From Carposina sasakii (taxonomy: Eukaryota; Arthropoda; Insecta; Lepidoptera; Carposinidae): 64,000 nt of DNA. The stretch is from NCBI GenBank assembly GCA_014607495.2, contig CP053163.1, positions 9,404,716-9,468,715 on the forward strand, in the 5' to 3' direction. The stretch's first letter is position 1. Each line of letters begins with the position of its first letter. The notes under the pieces were generated by a model. It made no database searches and was not told the DNA's origin. It was given only the letters and a program-made list of their open reading frames with translations. A program made the position numbers and the translations under genes. Shown here piece after piece: positions 41,925-53,175 of this stretch.

Positions 41925-42115
41925 TAATGTTCCTAAATCTGATCTCGGTGTCGGCTTCCGTCCGATCGGGCTATGAGAGTGACGGAAAAGAGTGTGCATC
42001 TGTGTTTACGCACATACTTGTGCACTATAATATCTCCTGCGTACCTGGCTAATCTCCGTAGAGATTGGTCTCCTTGGCTGAAATACGGTCGGGAGATTTT
42101 CAATGTCCCCAAATA
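41925..42115 (+). repeat. SINE-B body fragment
   Basis: Matches the body of the SINE at 50755-51105 ('gtcggcttccgtccgatcgg', 'actataatatctcctgcgtacctgg', 'tccgtagagattggtc', 'gaaatacggtcgg'). The tRNA-like head is missing. Confidence 0.65.
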
Positions 42116-43146
42116 AATAAATCATCCCGAGTACGTTTAGAATAGGTAATTGGCAATATCTTAAAAATATACAAGGTTTAACAAAACATAAATATAATAA
42201 ACATATAAAACTGAAAGCAAGCTCGGCGTGTCACATAACACTTGACCTACATAGAGCAAAATCACTTAAACCCTCCTTTTACTTCCACAATAAAAAACTG
42301 AAATAACTCCGAAAGAAACCCATAAATGAACTATCACAACAAAATAGTGCGAGAACGGAAAATAACTCGCACTGCCCTTATATCGAGTGTAAGACCTGGG
42401 TACACCAAGTGTATGATAATATAATATACAGCGGGGTCAGATGCAAAATTTCAGTGACAAGTTACTCGCTAGTATTAACCATTGGGAACCGCGAGGCCAT
42501 TGAAAGAAATATCTACCCTGATAGCTTATTTATTTATTTGGTATTACGAAGACCAACAGCTATATTAAGGCAGTAATAACAACAATATAGTGACATACAG
42601 CTAAATTAAGGTCTCCTCCACAGGTATGCCTTCAAAATTAGAACTTAATTGCTACTAACTGGTACCTTTACTCTCAATATTAGTACCTAAGATGTACCTG
42701 ATGTACTCTAGTGAAACTCCGCACGGGCAACGGGACAATTCTAACATCATCTTCAGTTCACATGAGTTCTCATGCCAGTTAAAATTATATTTTTTTCATG
42801 TCATTCTCCTGGTAAGTTGGCACCCTAACTGGCACAGTCTCCCGTCCGTTACCGGCTTACGGCTCAAGTTTACACGTTACCGTTTTATTGTCAGCTTTAT
42901 TGCGATGTTTAGCACAAATTATTATTGACATGGCCGCGGCGTTGCGCTAGATTCACCCATTTATTGTCTTTTTATTGCCTAACAAAGTACTCTACTGAGT
43001 TTTGTTTAACCTTTAAGTCTCGGACACACTAGAGGACCGTTTGTGCAACATGTCGCAAACGTGACACTCATTAACAGCGTAAAACAGAATTATGGGATAT
43101 AGTTAGTTTGACTTCTACTATGCTGTTCTGGGAGTGCAAAAAAAAC
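42116..43146. other. Unassigned sequence
   Basis: A short Rep-D-like string lies near 42700-42740. The frame at 42692-42928 shows no family. Nothing else is recognised. Confidence 0.4.
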
Positions 43147-43500
43147 GTATAATACTACAGCTGCTTCTCTTCCCGGGCATACTGTACAAGTCAGTAGAGG
43201 GACAAGAGGGTCTTGGTGTTTTGTAGGCGATGGGCTGACCACCTGTCACTACTAACCGAACTTGTACATCTCAACTATACCCTCAAATTTGGTCAGAAGT
43301 GGCACACCATGTAGTCCAATCGGCCCATGGTGCTCTGCCTACTACGTAAGGGATAAAGGCGTGATCATATGTATGTATGTAAAAAATTATACCATTTTTT
43401 ATATGTATTTGTTACAAAAACTTAGCTCCATTATACGAGGCATACAACAAAATTGAAATCGGTTCACTACTTTAGGGATAAAGGCGTGATTATATGTAAT
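43147..43500 (+). repeat. Rep-E copy, long form
   Basis: Core from 'actacagctgcttctcttcc' through 'tactaaccgaacttgtacatctc' to 'gggataaaggcgtgatcata' plus ATGTATGTATG. It then has about 90 bp more, shared with 11301-11400, and a second 'gggataaaggcgtgattata' at 43474. An open frame across it is not a gene. Confidence 0.65.
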
Positions 43501-44344
43501 ATTTATATGTTAGTTTGACTGGGCCGTTCAGCACTTAACTATTAAGCACTTAACTCTATAAGTGTATGTATTTTACCTTATTACCTGTCTACCCCACTAT
43601 GGGACATTTCGCTATACACATTATGCGCTCGAGTAAGCAACATGTCCCGGTGAGCAACGTTACAGCATCATGTTTGCAAGTTTTACTGGTAGAGGTTTAA
43701 ATGATGGCTATTATGTAGTATCATAGTTTGAGGTGGAGGCAAGCGCTTTCTTATTCTAATTGACATAAACTGAAAAATATGTAGGGAGATATAGAAAGCA
43801 GAGTCCATAAAAACCTAGAGAATTGTGCAGCAAAAAGACAAAGATTAGATACTTATATTTGATATATTCAGATAACCAACACACCTGAAGAGTAACCTAG
43901 ACCACATATACTCGTACCTTACAAAACTTTATCAGAATCGCTCAAGCTACTTCGCGGAAACCGATTACAAACAAACATATTATATTTTATTCATTCGCTC
44001 GGTAATAAATATTACATACGCAATTCTACCATTACTGGGAATCCGATCTCCACGTGAATTTTAATACGTAATTTTCACCAGAACTTGCTGTATATGTTGA
44101 CAATACTTTGAAATTACCTTACCTTAGGTAAATTAATTATGTACATTTGAATCCAAAATAATAATTTTCTCACAATCCCGCGAGAGAAAGACTGCTAATG
44201 TATTCTTAAACGAGATTTCTGAGTATTGCGAATGTGTAGATCTACGAGTGTACTAATATTGTATTTTGTCTTGCAAAACTAGGCGGATTTTGATGACACT
44301 TGTCAGATATTTTTGGCGGCTTCACCATTTCAACTAAATCAATT
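43501..44344. other. Unassigned AT-rich sequence
   Basis: Nothing recognised. Confidence 0.4.
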
Positions 44345-44650
44345 GCTAAACGTAAACCTCCACCAATAACCTCCACTGTGACCAGTTTGAAGCGACCTGC
44401 ATGCAACAGATACCCGTGGTACTGAATAGGTTGTTCGTCCATTTTATTTAACAGGACCTATGTAGTAGAATTTCCGGGAGACGGGCAGCAGCGCCTCCTG
44501 TGCTGATATCAAAAATCAGACTGCGGTCACCAACTCGCCTGTCCAGCGTGGTGACTATGGACACAAACCCCTCTATAGCAGTAGCCTTGTGGCATGCCCT
44601 GGGGGAGACCTACGTCTAGCAGTGGACTGAAATAGGCTGAAGACTAATGT
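44345..44650. repeat. Two Rep-T fragments, opposite orientation
   Basis: 44345-44440 carries the minus-oriented 'aacctccactg...' variant piece. 44455-44650 carries the plus-oriented 'actgcggtcaccaactcgcc' to 'agcagtggactgaaataggctga' piece without a repeat tail. Confidence 0.6.
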
Positions 44651-46645
44651 AGTAGAAATGTAAAGAATTTTATCAAAATTCACTCGTCTTTATTACAAAA
44701 CTTATTACGTTTTCAATTTAAAAGCAGTAAACCCATCTTTATAAATAAAACTTTCTTTTAGGCTGAAACATTTTATTTGCTCAAAGGAAAAGTAAAAAAG
44801 TCACAGATAAAGAAAAATCGCAATAACGAGAACTAAATGCGATAGAATTAAATATTAGAACCTTTGAGAACTCGTACACGTCGCTCTCTGACACGTACGA
44901 ACTCTTTATGTAGGTAAGTGAAAAGTAAGAATGAAGTGACAGTTGGAAATTAAGGCTGGGAATGTCTTCAAAATCGTTTCACCTTATATGAAATTTCTTT
45001 GAATTATTTGAACACAAATGTAGCCGCTAAGTTCTATATATCTGAACTAATTTTCACAGAGGACTTTTCAATTCGACCTCTCGTTAACGTAAAATAGCCA
45101 ACCAATCAGAACATAGTATGATGACGTGATGTAATTGACATAAGAACAACGGCACTACGTGATTGGTTGCGAGTTAAAAATAAAATCACACTAAGCTCTT
45201 AGTTCGATGGATTTATTCCCTTTACGTCGATTCTCGTTACTTCGAGTCCGAGTGCCAAAAAAACGACTTAGAAATATCGAACATTCGAAACTTCTTACAT
45301 TAAAAGCTCAAATACAGCATCGTTTTATATTCGAATAAATTTGTATTCTTAACGATTGCGTGAATTGAATTACAAACTTTTTCATTTATTCCATGCAATT
45401 TAAAAGACAATTCTGTCCGTTAACAAAGCATAAATGGGCAAAACTTCGCATTGCAGAGTCCAAGACAAATCCTTTATTTCCTTGAATATTATTGAAATAT
45501 CACTTGGCATGGTTAGATTTCACTTTGCATTTCTGCTCGTCTATCCCCGGCGCTAGAGTAAAGTGGTGCGAATGCCGTAATGTATTCTGAAGCAATTGCA
45601 TATTGGAATTTAACCAGGTCGATCGGATGCGCCGGCTTGTTCCGTGGTACAGGATTTACGGCGGGAAAAGATTGTGTCTCCGTTATTGATGTTTCATTTT
45701 CTGTTTTATATTTTGTAGAAATTGGAAATGGAAAAAAAACATCAATATTGCAATGACATCACTTTAAAAACAACATAAACTGCTGAATGCATAACATAAC
45801 ATGTGTGGGTTCAGATGATAATTCATTGACCGATAGCATACTCCCGAGTTCTAACAAAACTATCTACATGAGGACATGCAACTGATACATTCTAGTGAAT
45901 CTCCGGAACTAGAACCAAAGTTCGTATAATATGACTGAAGTCATTATTCGTTTCGGTTATTAACTGTGAGTGCGCTAACACAATTACAATGGGTGTAAGA
46001 AGTTCCTTAACGATCGCGACTGGAGTAACGCCAACTTCAATTATTCGTGGCTTTTCATATTGAATAAGAAACGAGGCTTACGTTAACTTTGAAATTTCTT
46101 GTGTTTGGTTCCAAATCTTCAAAATATAATAAAGATGGAGTAAGAAGAAGTTAAAAACGTAATAAGAACATAGATACCTATAGGCGAATTAAGTAAATAA
46201 ATAAACTTTTACTTACTCATGGCGCCAAAAAAACTGCTCGAATAACATTTATATATGAAGTACAAATAAAAAATATTATATTTATGAAATTGTGAAGTTA
46301 AAACTATCAAATATCAAAATTTCCTCATATTGTGAATGCCTTTCAATCTAGCCAAAACAAATAAATAATGACTCTGATATACCTATATTATTACGAATTT
46401 TACAAAAAAAAAGATGTATTTTATTTACTTTTATTTGCTTTATTACCTCGTCCCAATATAAATTAGTGTATGTCACTCAATTCCAACTGAAACCTATTTC
46501 GAAAGTTAAATGGAATTTACAATACATTGTAAATATATGCAATTTGTTTGTAAATCAAGATTTTAATTAGTTTTTGTAACAATGTTTTATGTTCACGGTG
46601 GTGTCTATGTTTAATGTAGATAAAAATTCGTCATCCGAGTTAATT
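44651..46645. other. Unassigned AT-rich sequence
   Basis: No gene or element recognised. A less AT-rich run at about 45535-45670 is unexplained and could be conserved non-coding DNA. Confidence 0.35.
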
Positions 46646-46895
46646 GACCCGATAGCTCAGTTGGTTAGAGCGAAAGCACGATTTGCGAGAGGTCGTGAGT
46701 TCAATTCTCACTCGGGTGATTTTTTTTTCATTTTCTTAATAATTTATTCTTAATAAATTAATGTTATAAATATTATATAGTGTTATATAGTGGCTTAGTG
46801 GTTATAGCGGCTGGCACGGTTTGCAGTGGTCGTGGGTTCGATTCCCACTCGGGTGAAGAATTTTTTCCATTTTCTTTATTAATAATTTTATAATA
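46646..46895 (+). mobile_element. SINE-A locus, left part: two tRNA-like heads
   Basis: The first head at 46646-46719 is the best preserved (box A TAGCTCAGTTGGTTAGAGC, box B GAGTTCAATTCTC, ACCCGA/TCGGGT acceptor-like ends). A second head at 46789-46856 lacks its first bases but keeps GGTTCGATTCCCAC. The locus is then cut by the mariner-like element at 46898 and continues at 49621. Confidence 0.7.
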
Positions 46896-46897
46896 TA

Positions 46898-47386
46898 CAG
46901 GGTGTCCAAGAACCTGGCGTCCAACTGGATTCCCACGATGCCCCAAGTTCTAACAGTACTCAGAAAAATATTTTAAAAAATCCACCCCATGTACTTACAG
47001 AATTATACTGATTTCAAAAAAAAGGGGGAAATGAGCACCCTGTGACATACTTTTGAATGCTGTGACTGCTAATGCTGATAATTTCGATATTTATTGGAGG
47101 TTTTGTAATCTAGGGTATTGCTGTGTCTAAATAGAATGTAAAAATAAAGTACTTATTGTACCATTTTAAAATAAAATATTATTTTAACTAAAGGTGATAT
47201 GGAAAACTATTGAATTTCGCAACTTTGACCGACTATAGTGTAAAAAAAAAGTACCAAAATAGTATGGCAAGTGACGTCAAATTTTGACGCGTTTATTCCT
47301 CTTTTTAAAAAGGTATAATACTTACACATTAATTTGAAAAAAAAATTTTTTGATAATATTTTTACTCAACAACCCAATTTTTACGA
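46898..47386 (+). repeat. Left terminal inverted repeat of the mariner-like element
   Basis: 489 bp. The match to the right copy breaks just after 'caatttttacga'. Differences are mainly single-base changes and runs of A of different length. Confidence 0.9.
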
Positions 47387-47895
47387 TGTCTTACAGAATT
47401 CTTAGAAAGAAAAATTTACGACGAATTGAATCTAACCTCTAAAGAATTACTATTGTATGCTCATAAAAATAACAACAGGCCTCTCAAAAAACAGGTTAGA
47501 CCGTAAGGGACGGTATGTGCATGCATCTCACCATAGTGATTCGTTATTACAACAGGAGGGAGCAAGACAGAAACTATCTTTGCGATTTGCTGGTTCTTCT
47601 TTATGGTACCCCATTATTCAGGTAAGAGTGAGGGAGAAAAAGGTTAGAGGTGCGAGTGAGATAGATAGTGACGCTATCTGGGATCGTGCTATTTAGGATA
47701 ACAGTACGGTCAGTACGCGTCACTGCCTCCTGCCGTTACTACGCACCTCTCTCTTATTGTTACCATTGATCACGTACTACGATTTAAAGCTTTGTTTATT
47801 GGACTCGATTACTCTTTGTGCTCTGGACTTTGAAACGAACTCTTTACGACGACCTTTGCCTGTGTTTGGACAGTTTGTGTTTTGTGTGTGCTACC

Positions 47896-48965
47896 ATGGC
47901 GACCTACACTCCGCAAGAATACGCAAATATGCACTACATTTATGGAGAATGTAGAGGTAATGGACGAGCTGCAGCGAGACTTTACAGAGAAAGGTATCCG
48001 AGGGCTACGCGATATCCCGACCATCGAGTTTTCATTAATGTGCACAGATCACTATGTGACGGGCGGTTCCCCAATCAAGTAGCTGGTGAAGGACGACCCG
48101 TAAATGACTTCATACGCGATGAAGTTTTAGAGGCGGTGTCGGCAAATCCAAGCATCTCTGTGCGAGGAATAGAAGCTGATACGGGGATACCGAAGAGCAC
48201 AGCACACAGTATTCTCCAAAAAGAAGAATATCATCCGTACCACGTACAGCGAGTGCAAAGTCTTTTACCTCGAGACTATCCGAGCCGAGTCGCGTTTTGT
48301 GAAACAATCCTGCAAAAACATCGAGAAGACGAAAACTTTATCGACAAAATTTTGTGGTCAGATGAATCAACATTTAAGAAGGATGGCTACATGAACCTAC
48401 ACAACTTGCACGAGTGGCATGTGGAAAATCCGCACTTGATGCGAGAAGATAGATCCCAGTACCGGTTCAAAGTGACAATCAATCAAGTGGTTCAATGTGG
48501 ACCGGTATTCTCTGTGGGAATATTATTGGTCCATTTGAGATGCCCGAGAATTTGACTGGCGAATCATATTTAAATTTTCTTCAAAATGATTTGCCAAACT
48601 TACTAGAAGAGACCCCACCAGATATATGGTTCCAACACGACGGCTGTCCAGCACATTTTCGCGTATCCGTTAGAGAGTTTTTGGACGAGCAATACCCGAA
48701 CAGGTGGATTGGGCGATCAGGAACAATCCCGTGGCCAGCCCGCTCACCTGACTTAAATCCGCTGGATTTTTTTTTCTGGGGAACTATGAAGGAGCTCGTT
48801 TATGCGAAGCCCATTAATGACATCGCTGACCTTCGTGAGAAGATAACACAAGCAGTGCAGGTGATACGTCAAAAAAGTTACTCGCGAAACATAAAGCGGT
48901 CCTTTTTAAGGAGAGTGAGAGCTTGTATTGCCGCGGGTGGTCAACATTTTGAACATTTATTGTAA
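47896..48965 (+). pseudogene. DD41D-type mariner-like transposase, one frameshift
   Basis: The start ATG at 47896 sits in ACCATGG. The N-terminus (TYTPQEYANMHYIYGECRGN) looks like a DUF4817/HTH DNA-binding domain, with a second HTH at SVRGIEADTGIPKSTAHSIL. Catalytic D156 is in LWSDEST. The frame shifts near 48478-48500 from frame 1 to frame 3 and then carries WFQHDGCPAHF (D at 48639) and RSPDLNPLDFFFWG (D at 48765). There are 41 residues between the last two aspartates. I recall that spacing from the rosa/VS lineages, as opposed to DD34D in classical mariner. Stop TAA is at 48963, and AATAAA directly overlaps it. Apart from the shift the gene is complete, so the copy is probably dead but young, or the shift is a sequencing error. 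Confidence 0.85.
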
Positions 48966-49132
48966 TAAAATATCTTTAAACTAACATTCTTTGCTTTTAT
49001 TCTACTGGGAACCCATCTACCTGTGTGTATTTCCTTCTTGCTCACTCTTGGAACCGAAGTAAATAATAGTAGTAACATAACAGTTTCTAAGATAAGAAAG
49101 GGTCCGACAGTTACCGTTAGTAGGTAGGCACT

Positions 49133-49620
49133 TCGTAAAAATTGGGTTGTTGAGTAAAAATATTATCAAAATTTTTTTTTTCAAATTAATGTGTAAGTAT
49201 TATACCTTTTTAAAAAGAGGAATAAACGCGTCAAAATTTGACGTCACTTGCCATACTATTTTGGTACATTTTTTTTACACTACAGTCGGTCAAAGTTGCG
49301 AAATTCAATAGTTTTCCATATCACCTTTAGTTAAAATAATATTTTATTTTAAAATGGTACAATAAGTACTTTATTTTTACATTCTATTTAGACACAGCAA
49401 TACCCTAGATTACAAAACCTCCAATAAATATCGAAATTATCAGCATTAGCAGTCACAGCATTCAAAAGTATGTCACAGGGTGCTCATTTCCCCTTTTTTT
49501 TTGAAATCAGTATAATTCTGTAAGTACATGGGATGGATTTTTTAAAATATTTTTCTGAGTACTGTTAGAACTTGGGGCATCGTGGGAATCCAGTTGGACG
49601 CCAGGTTCTTGGACACCCTG
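49133..49620 (-). repeat. Right terminal inverted repeat of the mariner-like element
   Basis: 488 bp, inverted match to 46898-47386. It ends GGACACCCTG before TA. Confidence 0.9.
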
Positions 49621-49622
49621 TA

Positions 49623-49950
49623 TAATATCTTGACTAAGATAAATTTATAAAAAAAAAAACACTTCTCCATTAATATAATCCGTTAGAATATGGTTGATCG
49701 TTTCATCTTTAAACATTGTGCTGAGGGATTCAGCTTTGTTTGCCGAGATTTGGCTAGTGTATAGCTATCGGGATGAAGAATAACGTTGCCAATATGTAAT
49801 TTAGAAAAGAGATGGTAAAAATCCGAGTAATTGACCCGGTGGCTTAGTGGTTATAGCGGCTGGCACGGTTTGCAGTGGTCGTGGGTTCGATTCCCACTCG
49901 GGTGAAGAATTTTTTCCAATTTCTGTATTAATAATTTTATAATATTTATA
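49623..49950 (+). mobile_element. SINE-A locus, right part: body and third tRNA-like head
   Basis: Continues the SINE-A body exactly where the left part stops ('atatcttgactaagataaa', 'aatccgttagaatatgg', 'gtttgccgagatttgg'). It ends in a head at 49833-49905 with GACCCGGTGGCTTAGTGG and GGTTCGATTCCCAC. Removing the transposon restores the same head-body-head layout as at 12825. Confidence 0.7.
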
Positions 49951-50754
49951 ATGTAGATTTATTTCATGCTGTTGGTTCAACCAACATATACTATCATATT
50001 CGATTCTGCAGTACTAGAATTTTAAGGATTAGGATAGATTTATTGTTAGACTTCTACACATACAGGGTGATTTTTGGTCGTCAACGTTCCCGAAAACTAC
50101 GGAATCTCTTCATCATCACGATCATTTTTCTCCATACCTGGAAGCATACCTGGGAAGTGTCTGGTTTCCAAAATATTAGGATCCAAAGTTGAGTAAATAG
50201 ACTGCGTTTTTCTGCATAAATGCACATAGACGCGTGTAGCAAGATTTTTTCACGAGAAATAAATAATAACTGTCTACAAAAAAACTAGCATAAACACTGG
50301 ACGCTAAAAATTTCGCCTTTTGCATAAAAATTTTGCATAAACTTACTTTGTTTGATGTATAGAGTACGCACCCTTCGTTAAGGGTGGCAACGAAAAAACA
50401 ACCTGTATGTGAACATTGCAAGTTTTAGATATGAGCATATTTCGGCCTCAAACCCCCTTATATAACTAATAACAAACCACCAAACTTTACCTCGTTATCG
50501 TAAATATTACTTTCAAAATTTGTGCCACCAATTATGTCTCAGGAAAATGTAAGTTTAAGGCACCTAAGTACAAACTTTAAGGTAGTTCCACACCCATACC
50601 AAATTTTGCTACACTTTTATCGACCCTTATTCGAGGATTATTATGCTTTTAATGTACGATTCTGCAAGTTTAGGTTAGTAAAGTATCTTCTATGGAGTGC
50701 CGACTGGATTTTAACAACAAACTTGCATTGGTCGATTCTTGACTACGTTAACGT
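49951..50754. other. Unassigned sequence with one TA-CAGGGTG end
   Basis: TACAGGGTGATTTTTGGTCG at 50061-50080 looks like the left tip of another TA-target MITE, but I could not find the matching right tip. The open frames at 50176-50421 and 50522-50809 show no family. Confidence 0.4.
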
Positions 50755-51112
50755 TGAAGCGGTGATAGCCCAGTGGTTAAGACGTGCACCTTCCAAGCGG
50801 GAGGCGTAAGTTCGATCCCAGTCACGGGCCTGTGCCAATGAATTTATTTCATGTACAGATTTTAATGTTGCAAAATTGTCACTTAGCTCGTGCCTCGGAA
50901 TGCTCGTAAAACCGTTGGTCCTGCGCCTGATCTCTCTCCGATCGTGTCGGCTTTCCGTCCCATCGGACTATGAGAGTGAGGGAATAGAGATAGCATCTGT
51001 GTTTGCGCACACACTTGTCCACTATAATATCTCATGCGTACCTGGCCAATCTCCGTAGAGATTGGTCGCCTTGGCCGAAATACGGTCGGAGATCATCATC
51101 ATCATCACGTTA
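50755..51112 (+). mobile_element. SINE-B, full copy
   Basis: tRNA-like head with box A TAGCCCAGTGGTTAAGACG (from 50766) and box B AGTTCGATCCC (50809-50819). A conserved body follows ('gtcggctttccgtcccatcgg', 'gcgtacctggccaatctccg', 'gccgaaatacggtcggaga') and then an (ATC)n tail. A Pol III-type SINE. A second, headless copy is at 41925. Confidence 0.75.
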
Positions 51113-51239
51113 ACTTGTCATAAGTGTTGATAAATAGCCTTTACTTTACTAACGCTCAAAAATTTATCTCATTTTCATAAATCGTGGTTTTGTTAGTTTT
51201 TGCTAGCTTACCGTCGACAAAATATTCGAAAAGGCTAAT
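51113..51239. other. Unassigned spacer
   Basis: Nothing recognised. Confidence 0.4.
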
Positions 51240-51371
51240 TAAAGGAAAAATAATTCGATCTCAAAGCATCGTTGTTTATTTTTTATTTATATAATTTTCA
51301 GTGGTATTTGACTCAGAATTATTACCTGATGTCACCATATCAATATTTGTCTGGCTGTCACAAACACCCTG
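51240..51371. repeat. Right end of a TA-CAGGGTGT MITE
   Basis: Ends 'ctggctgtcacaaacaccctg' then TA, as in the intact element at 22873-23344. 'gtcaccatatcaatatttg' is also shared. Confidence 0.55.
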
Positions 51372-51457
51372 TATACACAGCCAAATAGCATATTACCATA
51401 CTTAAACCTTAACAATTGCTAAGCGAATTATTACAAGTAAATTCTAGTAAATAGTAG

Positions 51458-51645
51458 TATAGGTCCTGGGTTCGAATCCCGGTAGGTGCAAACATTGATA
51501 TGATGAATATCGATGTTTGTTTCCGAGTCATGGATGTGTCTATACTTATCTATGTATTTACCTATATATATACCGTTGCTTAGTACCCACGACACAAGAC
51601 CTTAGGGATCTTAATGTGGAACTAGGTTAATGTGTTGTGTAGTGT
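51458..51645 (+). mobile_element. SINE-C copy lacking box A
   Basis: Begins at 'ataggtcctgggttcgaatc' and runs through 'ccgttgcttagtacccacgac', 'aagaccttagggatcttaat' and a TATTTA-rich tail. 5'-truncated. Confidence 0.65.
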
Positions 51646-52257
51646 ATGAATATTTATTTATTTATTTAAATTAAAAAAAAAATCTAGTATCAACTTATAA
51701 GTAATTCATAGTAGGTGAAAGACCACCTTAACCACAAGTTTCAAGTAAAAGCGCGCAAACAATAAAATTTAATATTGTGTTATTTAAGTTGCAAAAGTCC
51801 ATAAACGAACCCATTGGCTTTTCCTAATTATATCACATAATTTCTCTCTCAAAGCAATACTCAATATAACTAAGAGCATCCATTTGCGCTGAGGCTTCCT
51901 AATTTATTAGACGAAGTAGAAATTTTCACTAATTCTGAGGGAAACTCGCGAAAACCGTCAACTTTCCCAATTAAAGTGAATTCGATTTATTTTGAGTAAA
52001 CGCTTTTCATGTCTTCGGGACGGAAATCATTTTGGCCTAAACTAATTGTTTTATTTGCTTTTTGAGGAGTTTCTGACCAATTTCGGTTAAAGTTGCGTAA
52101 TTAATCCGGTGTGTTGTGAACTGGACCTATCTGAAGCCAGGTTATCAGTTATACTGTTTCTTGATAGCCAATAGACGCTTTCACGATAGGCATCAAATAT
52201 CGAATACAATAACATACATAACTATATTATTAATAATTATTTGTATCTCTGTTTGAA
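51646..52257. other. Unassigned AT-rich sequence
   Basis: Nothing supported. A run at about 52015-52110 is less AT-rich and unexplained. Confidence 0.35.
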
Positions 52258-52520
52258 TTCTCGGGACTACAGAGTCCCGGTCCTTTGAGAGGTGTGCATC
52301 GGGCTGCAACCAAGATGAAGAGGCCCTTTTTAGAGAACTTTAATATGGTGTGAAATGCACATGGCGGATACCATCGCCGACCGCACAATATGATAGTCCC
52401 CGCTATGTGCTAGACTATTGGTGTACAGATCTATGTCGTGCGATGGAAAATAAGGTCATGGGCTATGGGTGTGATTGTTGGGTGGAGTTGGATAATCGGG
52501 CTATTTGAAGGAGACTAACG
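52258..52520 (-). repeat. Partner of the GC-rich repeat at 23930
   Basis: Reverse complement of that repeat: 'cgggactacagagtcccgg', 'agaggccctttttagagaac', 'gcacatggcggataccatcgcc', then 'aatcgggctattt'. Confidence 0.6.
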
Positions 52521-52930
52521 GACACCTGCCATTATAACCAAGTCTCAAAATTGTAAAGGTGGCAGGCGGTTACTCGCGGCTCATTTCATGGGCCCCCTGA
52601 AACGGCCGCACGCACAGAGCAACAAAGGGGGCAACATTTGGTGAGCGGCTAGGGTGGAGGAGTGCCCCTGGACTTTAAACCGAGGCCAACTCACCACTTA
52701 CGGACGGGCACGTCTACCCTCGAGCTGTCATAGCTCTCGCGACTCCACTCTGCCCGGCCGGCGAAGGCAAGGTAGAGGTGGGGGACCTGTTCCTCATCAG
52801 ACCTCACTCCGGCGCCGGAGATGAGGAACAGGGCCTTCCCCGGGAGCACTTCGGGTCCTTGGGAATGCTACTTCTCAACAGCTCGCAACAAGCTGCATTA
52901 TTAAAGAAGCCAGATCTGCAGAATCGCGAA
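52521..52930. other. GC-rich unassigned block
   Basis: Markedly GC-rich against its surroundings ('gaaacggccgcacgcacagag', 'ccggcgccggagatgagg'). It contains an inverted pair around GAGGAACAGG / CCTGTTCCTC. I suspect part of a larger transposon but cannot name it; no long reading frame. Confidence 0.35.
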
Positions 52931-52996
52931 GGATATTAACTTTCATAGAATATAATAACAGTTATACAGTTAAGAAACCCAATAAACTTTACGTAC

Positions 52997-53036
52997 ACTA
53001 TGGGTACGCCCACCACCGGGCCCTACACCCTCCACT
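52997..53036. repeat. Solo tip of the 3571-type foldback MITE
   Basis: CACTATGGGTACGCCCACCA and the next 20 bases match the first 40 bases of the arm at 3571. Confidence 0.6.
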
Positions 53037-53059
53037 TATAAAACTTTACGTAATCAGTC

Positions 53060-53175
53060 ATCCGTTGCTGATGCGGGGCTTCACTAGAATACATCAGCTG
53101 CATCTCCTTCTGTGCATGTCGTAAGAGTCTACTAAGGAACTCAGGAGCGTTCTAGAGGTTATGAGCTAGAAACTA
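53060..53175. repeat. Rep-D copy
   Basis: Contains 'gatgcggggcttcactagaa', 'catcagctgcatctccttc', 'gtctactaaggaactcagg'. Related to 60519-60760. Confidence 0.5.

Larger units (their letters stand above)
46898..49620 (+). mobile_element. Mariner-like DNA transposon with about 490-bp terminal inverted repeats
   Basis: 2723 bp, flanked by TA at 46896-46897 and 49621-49622. Inverted repeats at 46898-47386 and 49133-49620 start CAGGGTGTCCAAGAACCTGG and are nearly identical. One transposase gene lies between them, broken by a frameshift. IS630-Tc1-mariner superfamily by TA target and catalytic layout. The inverted repeats are far longer than the 20-40 bp usual in mariner elements. Confidence 0.9.
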
